A DNA stretch of 25,893 bases from Dissophora ornata (Eukaryota; Mortierellomycota; Mortierellomycetes; Mortierellales; Mortierellaceae), in the NCBI GenBank assembly GCA_025201705.1, contig MU616974.1, positions 1-25,893 on the forward strand, given 5' to 3'. Below, one piece after another: positions 18,616 to 25,893 of this stretch. Below the pieces are notes generated by a model that had not been told where the DNA came from, ran no database searches, and was given only the letters and a program-made list of their open reading frames with translations. Position 1 is the stretch's first letter; every line of letters begins with the position of its first letter. Position numbers and translations under genes: made by a program.

Positions 18616-19990
18616 ATGGCCAGTGCAAGTAGTCTTGGCCTCACCGAGCGCCAGGCCGTCATCCTCACCGTCGGCTTCTAGTATGTGCCTCTTCTCGCCA
18701 CCCAGCCCTCTGCGCTTCCATCTTCATGGAGTGGCCCACGACAATATGGCTACTGAGATTCATATTTCTTACCCTAACCCTGTCCTCTCTCTTGCTCTGC
18801 ACCCGTTTCTTTGTGGATCCAGCATGGTCACAGCCTTGATCATGGTCAGCTGTAACAAGGTACAGAACCGAACCTCGTTTGTCAACCCTGGATACCCTTT
18901 CCGTGCATTAGTCGCTCTTTAGTCAATTTTCAACAATAACGTGGTCTAATCTGCTGAAAATTTGTATTACCCAATTTTACACAGTGGGCCCTGAACACCA
19001 TCGAGCTGCCGTGGCTGTTGTTGTGGTGTCAAATGCTGATCGCCGTGGTGCTGCTCCGGGTCACCAACCACACCGGGATGCTCAAGATGCCTGAGATCAA
19101 GACTGATGTTGCTAAGGCCCTCATCCCTCTGATTGCGATCAACGTCCTCGGACTCGGTGTCAACACCCTCTGCTTGGTCTACGTCGACACTTCATTCTAT
19201 CAGGTTAGGCTCAAAAAATATCCACTAAAGTTAAGGCTGTTGTATAAAATGCTCACCGCATCTCTCTTTCTCTCATCAACATGCATAGATTGCGCGTGGA
19301 TTAGTCTTGCCCTTCACTGTCATCTTTGCGTACGTCTTGCTGGGCCAGCCTTCGTCAAGCCTCGTTCTCGCATCCTGCTTCACCGTCTTCTGCGGATTCT
19401 ACACAGGAGTAACTAGCGAGATCAACGTTTCACACTTGGGAGTGTTCTTTGGTATTGTCTCGTCTGTCACGACCTCGCTCCACGCCATTGTCATCAAAAA
19501 GTCTCTTGTCGCTGTCAACAACTCGTCGATCGACCTTGTCTACTACAACAATGTGCTCTCGTTGATCGTCACCACCCCTATTGTCTTCTTGAGTGGCGAG
19601 ACTGCCGTCGTGGCTAATCTTCTCGAGACCGATGGCTTCCAGGCCTTCCACAGCTTCTTGGCTGCAGCATTCGTGACGGGTATTTTTGGATTCTTGGTCA
19701 ACTTGGCGGGCTTCATGCAGATCTCCAAGACCTCCCCCACGACTCACATGATCTCAGGAGCTGTCCGCGGAGTGTTGCAGACACTGTTGGGTTACTTTGC
19801 GTTCAACGACATCATCACCTCAGGTCGTCTGATGGGAATCGTATTGATTCTTGGAGGCGGTGCCTTGTACACGTTTGCCAAGGATAAGGAGATGCAGAGT
19901 AATGCTGTTCCTAAACCTACGTACATCCCTATGACGCAACAGGATGTCGATGCCGATGATGAGGAAAGGGACAGAGTTGGCAAGGCTTAA
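18616..19990 (+). CDS. GDP-fucose transporter (SLC35C-type nucleotide-sugar transporter), 4 exons, 340 aa
   Basis: Likely Golgi antiporter bringing GDP-L-fucose into the lumen in exchange for GMP. Exons: 18616-18680, 18823-18859, 18985-19203, 19289-19990; introns of 142, 125 and 85 nt keep frame. The product is highly hydrophobic with about ten helices. Family landmarks compared with SLC35C1: MVSCNK at the end of TM1, LPWLLLWCQML, VNTLCLVYVDTSFYQIARGL, FGIVSSVTTSLHAIVIKK, VYYNNVLSLI, SPTTHMISGAVRGVLQTLLGY and the final ILGGGALYTF. The cytosolic C terminus is acidic (DVDADDEERD). The length is close to the family norm (about 350). The start has a strong context. It follows the RINT1-like gene on the same strand, 481 bp downstream. 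Substrate specificity (fucose rather than another GDP-sugar) is inferred from the SLC35C likeness; mannose carriers look different. Confidence 0.88.
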
Positions 19991-20252
19991 AAGGGCAGAG
20001 AGGATAAAGGGGTAGAACGGAGACGACAGATCCGTGCGGTTGCATTATTTAAATTTGCAGGAACATAGAATAGACGCAAATCCACCACAGCTCACGGAAA
20101 GACGACAAAAAAAACAGAAAAAGAAAAAAGAAAAAAAAAAAAGGAGAGAGCCGCCGATGGCCCCCTTGGCAAGGCATAGCTACGAATCAATATGCAGTGC
20201 AGGGTGTAGACCTGGCATTTCTCCGCATTTTCAACGACACCACAATTAAAAC

Positions 20253-20258
20253 AATAAA
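20253..20258 (+). terminator. Polyadenylation signal of the transporter gene
   Basis: AATAAA, followed by another ATAAAAAA stretch, about 262 nt after the stop at 19990. An earlier A-rich tract (20106-20141) is not an AATAAA signal. Confidence 0.4.
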
Positions 20259-20332
20259 AAATAAAAAAGTATAAAAAACTCGACCCAGATATTGTAGACG
20301 TAGAAGGTAATCTCCAGATGCAAAGGTTATTT

Positions 20333-20530
20333 CAGCTGCACCCACAGACCGTGGCGTGATCATGCGTTTCAGGAGCAAGGTTATTTGATCCCTTGGTGCA
20401 TGTGCACCCCCTCAGCGGAAAAAAAAAAAAAAAAAACACCCTCAGCCCTGAAGTGCAGAAGGTTCACACCCAAAGGTAATCTGGCTGCGCCCGTGCTCGC
20501 ATACCACTTTGGCAAGGCTACTCGATCCCT
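20333..20530 (+). repeat. Two diverged copies of a roughly 60-bp sequence flanking a poly-A run
   Basis: Copy 1 (20333-20394) and copy 2 (20472-20530) share AAGGT(T/A)AT(T/C)T, GCTGC(A/G)CCC and CAAGG(T/C)TA(T/C)T(T/C)GATCCCT in the same order. A run of 18 A and two CCCTCAGC motifs lie between them. This could be an old SINE-like duplication; the likeness is modest. Confidence 0.35.
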
Positions 20531-21147
20531 GCAAACCGCATGAAGTGAGTACCCTCAAGAAAAAAAAATCGATCTCCGCCGTCGAGCTCCACTGGAACCC
20601 AATGGCAACTAGACACCATCGCTTGACTGATCTGTGATGCGTTGCGTCGCGCAGGCATCTCTTTCCTACGCGCGAGAAAAGATTGTGCTGATCAACTAGC
20701 GACATGGGTTGCATGCTGGGACAGGGCTAGGTTGTATCTCAAGGCTCTCACAAAATTGGATATCGTAGGCGATCGATCGTAGTCTTCACCACGCTCCTCG
20801 GAGACGGAGACTTTGAGTGTCTTTCTCCGTAAGCCAGTCGATCTGTTCTCTACACTAACAGCCTCGCTGTCTTGACGCTGCACTGGATCAACCAATTACT
20901 CGCCAGGGTTTCCGACCAACGGTGTTTTTTTTTGCAGTCGGCTCCTGGGTTCTTCTATCGTTTCGGACCCGCCAACTCATCCACGAAGGCCAGCATCGTA
21001 AATAATCAAGCATATCAGTCGAACTAGCAAAAACAACCGCTACAACGCGGCAGTTACACTATTTGCCTCTCGACCTGAATGTTTGGCATGCCGGTGGTCT
21101 AGATTTCGTGATATCCATGTGGCGATGCGGGCTTGGTCCGAATCTGA

Positions 21148-21171
21148 AATGTTTGAATGTTTGAATGTTTG
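21148..21171 (+). repeat. Three perfect copies of the 8-mer AATGTTTG
   Basis: Copies at 21148-21155, 21156-21163 and 21164-21171. A short microsatellite, about 310 bp upstream of the next ATG. Confidence 0.85.
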
Positions 21172-21480
21172 TAATGTCCGTCAAAAAAAAAAGAGCGTTT
21201 TCCTTTACCATCATGAAAAAAAGCATTAATTGAGAGCCTTTCTAGGGACCCGGCGAGGGAGCAAAAGAAGGCTATTTCTTGAACGTCAGTCCTTTTTGTC
21301 TCTTTGTTCCTCAATCTTCCTTCCCTGTCTCAATCCAAGCACTGCATATTCAACTTTACATCCAACCCCGACATCAATCCCAAGAGTTCGTAAAAAGTGC
21401 AGCCTAACCACGACAAGGTGGTTGATTCTCAAACCCCTACCACTTCCTTCATTGCCTAAAAATTGGAGCAAGAAAAAAAA

Positions 21481-24400
21481 ATGGCGGATGTGATCGAGGT
21501 CATTGGTGGGAAAGAGAGCGATAGTAGCAGTACTAGTAGCATCATTCCTGAGAGAACTCTTGGTCTTGCAGAGATGACACCATTGTCTACTGGAGAAAAG
21601 CAGGAAGTGAATGAAGATGATGGAACAGAGGATGAAAGCGGTGAGGAAGATGACGACGATGATGATGATGGAGAAGAAAAGGAAGACGAGGAGCCAACGC
21701 AGGAGGTCCTCGAATGGAGAGCCAAAGTGGAAGGGATGCATTCTCCTAACGGTAAAAGACCATGGATCTTTGTACAGCACATTAGTTGTACCACCAGGAA
21801 ATGCAGAAACCATCATTCTTATCTCTGTGGATGTCTCGTAAATGTCCTCTAGCAATCCGTCGATGGTATCTCAAGAAAACGAAAAAGTGGGGAGATATCC
21901 CGCAAGAAGGCACACAAATGTAAGTGCAACTCTATCTCACCACCAATCTGCAGACAAAACCATCGCCTGCGCCCCCGGCCGCCAACCGGAGTATTTTGTT
22001 TATTGTATCTGAAATCACCTTTGCCTTCCATTTTTAAAACCCCTGGCCTTGTTGTAGACCCACAGAGCCACTTGTGTTTGATGTCAAGACGGGCTTTAGT
22101 TGTGTGCTGCCGATGAACGATATGGATATTGGCTATTTTGAGATTGTGGTATGCGTGTCCTTGAATGATATCAACCTGGAATCCATCAAGTCGATCGTCA
22201 TTGACACAAATGAAATTACCAAAGATCTAATCTTCTACGACGGGGTAAGTAACAGAAGAAAAACAAAAGAAAACAAACAAAGAAATTTCCCTGAGACTTA
22301 TCTCTGTCCACCCATTCGCTTTGAACGGATGACATTCATTATAGGATACGGCATCCCACTCACTACTCAAGAAGCAAGAGATTTGTGCGCTTCGTAAGTT
22401 GCATGGTGTTGAAAGAATCACAGACAGCTCGGACCACAAAAGCTGATCACCTCTGAACTTTATGCTAACCCCAGTGTGACATTCCTGCACTATCCCAATC
22501 GGTGTCATGACTACTAGCCCAAGAGGACTTTGCGCGCTTGAGAATCCACAGGCCTGCTGAACATTCCCAAAAAGACAGGAGTCAATTCATGGGAATCTCG
22601 TTCATCACTGAGGCTGGCTGTCCTAAGTCCTCGTTCGAAGTCCACTATATCGAACTTCAGTACTGCCAGTTCCGATCGATAGTCGAGGACAAAGGTAAGC
22701 ACTCGTCGACTAAGTACTGTGATAAACCTTAAGTAATGAAGGGATGTAATTAAATCCACCTCTCACGTTTTTTACGATTCTAGACCATATCATCTATGGA
22801 GAGGGCAGGCCAGACCAAATCATCAGTGTTGGACCTGATGATGTCCCAAAACTCCCAGTTGAAGTGAGCGCCTTTGAAATCTCAGACACAGGAGAATATG
22901 CTGTAACGCTCTACTTTGACAAAGACTTGGCCTACGTCGACCTCTGGGACCTGCGGCTGCTCGATAACAAAGACACTTCTGATCAACAACAGCAAGCAAC
23001 GAAACCACATGTCTTTAATAAGGCATTTGCCAGTGCGACGATCGAAGTTTCTAAAATCTTTCAAGAAAGGGAAAATAACTCGAGGTCTTTGAATCACTCG
23101 GCCTGTATCTCCAGCTATGGAAAACAAGTCAGCATCTTTATTGTGAGAGAGGACGACGAAGACCCAGGTCTCTTTTGTGTTCTCAAGGCCAACCCTACAG
23201 CACCTGCAGACAAGGACCTCTCACAACCGTGGACACTCGAACAGACCAAAACAGCCTGCAAGAGTAAAAGATGCGTCCTAATGGCCTATCACAGAACCGA
23301 CCTCAACAACACGGATGAGGACGCCGAGCGATTCTATACTTCCGACGGAATGAATATTGCTGTTTATAATACCAAAGGCAGCTGGAGCTTACTCTACGCA
23401 CTCAACTTTCAAAAAGAGCTCGATATTCAGACATTTCAGGACGTTTTCTTCAGTATGAAACGTCGGTATTTCGCTTGGACGGGGTCTAGAGGAGCTATCT
23501 CAATCTGGGACTTTGAGACTGGGAAATTGATCTCGCACATCTACACAGGAGATGACAAAAATGCAGCCTACCCCGTGCTCTCCCCAGATGGGTCCAAGGT
23601 CGCCCTGTGTGTCAGGAACAAGGTCGAGATACGAGATACAATGACAGGCATTAAGCTTGGAGTGCTGAAGAAGGGAGTCGGCAAGGAAAATTATCTTGAG
23701 ATTGTATTTGGGGAGGAACACTTCCTGATGTTCAATGTCGACGCGTCGACAGTATCCAGGACAGTACAGCACAATATGCGAAGTGTAGTCCGAGTGCACG
23801 ATATGTCGATCGTCAGGACGTTCTACATGCACGAGGACTATGAGTTCCATCGTCCTCAGATTTGTCATGACAACGTCTTTACGTACATGAGGGTAAGTAT
23901 GGTTGTCGTCAAGTTGAATATGTTGTCGCCAGTGCCAGTATCTTGCATCAGCCCCCAACAGCGATTCAATTCTAACCACTCTATATAACTGCAGGGTCCT
24001 AACGTCAACATTCTCAGGCCAGGCCCCATCTTGGATCCGGTGGTCGTGAAGGACAAATGCGTCGGATTCGATAACTGTAAGAGGAGAGCCATCGAGGTCA
24101 TCCCCGTCTTCGATGACTCTGAAGATAAATTTATCAACACCGCCGGCACAAAGTTCCTTCTCACATCCTCCATAGAGTCATCCCTCGGCGAATACATCCA
24201 AGTCTTCCGAGTCAGGGAGGATAACAACGAGACAAATCCAAGAAGCATGGCCATCCCAGTGGGATTGAACGTCTTTGAATACTCCATGTTTTTCATACCG
24301 GAGACGTCTCAATTGGGAATTGTCGCGAATGGGTGCTTGTTGTTGTGGACACTCTCCAGTGATCCCAATGTTCCATTCTGCCGATTGAAATCTATCTGGA

Positions 24401-25893
24401 GGTTCCAAAAAGTGCCCGAGGGAGCGAAACCTGACGATGTCTGCCTCAGAGATATGACCTCAGTAGATTCCTGTGAACACGGCAGGAATCTCAAGATCAA
24501 GCTGTCACGATTGCAGTTGTACAGATATGTATCCGATGTTGTAGAAGCCGTGGCTGGAGCGACGCAAGATACCCTGACGGTCCCCATCTCACCCGAGGAT
24601 ACGCTCTCCGCAACAGAAGAGTATCGTTTGAACCAGGGATTTGTCGGCTTGATAGGGGTCTACGCTTTGGGGAATGAAGAGTGTAAAAAGACTATCATCC
24701 GGTACCTGAAGGGCCACATCCGTGAAAACCGCGAGAACAGCGCAGTATCGCCCATCAACAGCATATGTGGAGCATGGACCCGTGACCGCCGACCGTTTAT
24801 TGAATCCATTCTTTCACAACTCTTGCCTTCTGACCGCATCACCTGGGTTCCTGGTACCTACTCCAGCAAGGAAGACAACCCTCTGTGCATGATCCTTCGA
24901 ACTGCAGAGACTGACGCTTCAGCTCTAGGAGTAACTAGGATCATCATGGACTACTGCGTTAATCACGCGAACCGCTCTCGGAACCTCGCTTTTCTTTCTA
25001 CATTTTTTGGCGCGCTCCATCAGTGCATGGAGATCTACCCAGATGAGGCATTTGAGCGCCTCGGTCGGATTGCCTATGTCCCAGTGATGCATCGACCCTA
25101 TATTCTGACCCACAGCACCATTGCACGCTCACCACAGTTCCGTCTCCAGTTCTGGAAACCAAGCTCGAAGTCGCTTTGCACGATGGACGATCCAGTCCTC
25201 CAGCTGGATGTCCCAGCGACAGACCCTGACCCGGATAATGACAAGTTCACGAGGCCAATTTTCATGGCGTCGTTTGATGCGCTGTGGTACTATACGGATG
25301 ACAAAAAAATCAAGGGATCCAACTCAGATCTGTTGGCAGATGCTGCAGCGGCGTATACGACTACATGGTGGAAGACACTGTACCATATGATTCGGTTAAA
25401 GTGTCGGCTTCATATCCATAACTATGTGGAGACGTATGACTTCACTATTGAGTTCTATGACAACCCAGCGATTGCAGCCTTGGTCGCATACAAATGGTAA
25501 GCTCGTGTGCGGTATTGTTGTATGGCACAATATGGATAGTATTTTGCTCCCACGTTTGCAATCGTATTCACTGTGCGTTTGGTGCGCTGCTGCTATAGGA
25601 ATACGATTGGGTACTGGTACTGGTTCGTGCGCTTTTTCTTCCAGTGCTGCTTCTATGCCTTGGTGATCATTGCCTCGATCATGCAGGTATACTACTCACA
25701 GCCCAGCCAACTCCTCGGCCTCTTTGTTGCTATCATCGTCATGGCAGTCGTCTTTATCTGGCTGGAACTGCTGCAGGCTGTTCGCAGTGTGAACCGTTAC
25801 ACAAAGTAAATATGTCGTACTGTAGATGGCACTTTGGAGATGCACATGAAGCTATTTGAGCGAGTGTTCCAATTTTTTTTTTTTTTTTTTTTT
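21481..25893 (+). CDS. Large WD-like protein with C-terminal membrane helices (putative ion-channel-like family), 3'-truncated
   Basis: At least 1189 residues, continuing past the window. Exons: 21481-21751, 21853-21919, 22058-22244, 22345-22393, 22518-22694, 22784-23892, 23995-25496, 25599-25805; introns of 89-138 nt. Residues about 45-75 are an acidic run with seven consecutive Asp. Residues about 110-620 look like irregular beta-propeller blades, for example GAISIWDFETGKLISHIYTG then PVLSPDGSKVAL near 485-515. The exon-7 region includes MEIYPDEAFERLGRIAYVPV and DNPAIAALVAYKW. Two hydrophobic helices follow, about 1129-1150 and 1155-1178, the second ending WLELLQAVRSVNRYTK. A soluble sensor followed by helices and a WLELLQ segment recalls TRP/ion-transport-domain proteins of Mortierella; I infer channel-like function, but pore helices would lie outside the window. 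The ATG is the first in frame after a T/C-rich leader. A broken paralogue lies at 5894-7316. Confidence 0.75.
25873..25893. repeat. Terminal run of 21 T at the window edge
   Basis: The window ends in an uninterrupted T tract inside what appears to be intron 8 of the preceding gene. This may be a contig end at a homopolymer. Confidence 0.8.

Larger units (their letters stand above)
19991..21480. other. Intergenic region with A-tracts and short repeats
   Basis: 1.49 kb without a supported gene; the open frames here are short and unlike any family I know. It holds the transporter 3' UTR, A-runs (20106-20141, 20419-20436), a diverged repeat pair (20333-20530), an 8-bp triplet repeat (21148-21171) and, at its right end, the promoter and T/C-rich leader of the gene at 21481. 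Confidence 0.5.

Noticed and set aside
21286..21855. Long minus-strand open frame opposite the acidic exon.
   Set aside because: It is the antisense image of the GAN/GAR repeat, giving low-complexity Ser/Leu/Phe residues; the plus-strand gene with consistent splicing accounts for it.

Overview
The window reads as nuclear DNA of an early-diverging filamentous fungus, most likely Mortierellomycota (Mortierella/Linnemannia-like). This is inferred from intron-rich genes with short GT-AG introns (mostly 80-140 nt), pyrimidine-rich leaders, AATAAA signals, many homopolymer A/T tracts, a GDP-fucose transporter, and a large beta-propeller-like protein with C-terminal membrane segments of a kind I associate with this lineage. 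No prokaryotic, viral or CRISPR features were seen.

Layout. 1-2688: a 4-exon MFS drug:H+ antiporter-like transporter (minus). 2689-4035: divergent intergenic region with a CACGTG site and a three-copy short repeat. 4036-5510: a 4-exon TPX2-type spindle protein (plus). 5511-10250: a gene-poor graveyard, all on the minus strand. It holds a decayed paralogue of the channel-like gene at the right end of the window (5894-7316, with its membrane part deleted and a 419-bp insertion), another set of broken coding blocks (7400-8017), an orphan promoter with a broken start (8836-8899), and a frameshifted ER Hsp70 (BiP/Kar2) pseudogene that still ends in HDEL plus stop (9092 to about 9990). 10449-10847: a small Q/S-rich hypothetical gene (minus). 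11229-14255: a single-exon 1008-aa BTB-domain protein (minus). 14533-18134: an 11-exon RINT1/Tip20 family vesicle-tethering protein (plus), sharing a short divergent promoter with the BTB gene. 18616-19990: a 4-exon GDP-fucose transporter of the SLC35C type (plus). 19991-21480: intergenic DNA with short repeats. 21481 to the window end: an 8-exon, 3'-truncated gene of at least 1189 residues with an acidic N terminus, a WD-like region and two C-terminal membrane helices. The window ends in a run of 21 T.

The genes do not form one pathway. RINT1/Tip20 (Golgi-to-ER tethering) and the GDP-sugar transporter (Golgi lumen supply) are tandem neighbours that both serve the early secretory pathway, and a dead BiP copy lies nearby, but functional coupling is not shown. 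Exon joins were derived by hand from frame continuity, GT/AG sites and family likeness. Family names rest on recognition of conserved segments, not on a search.
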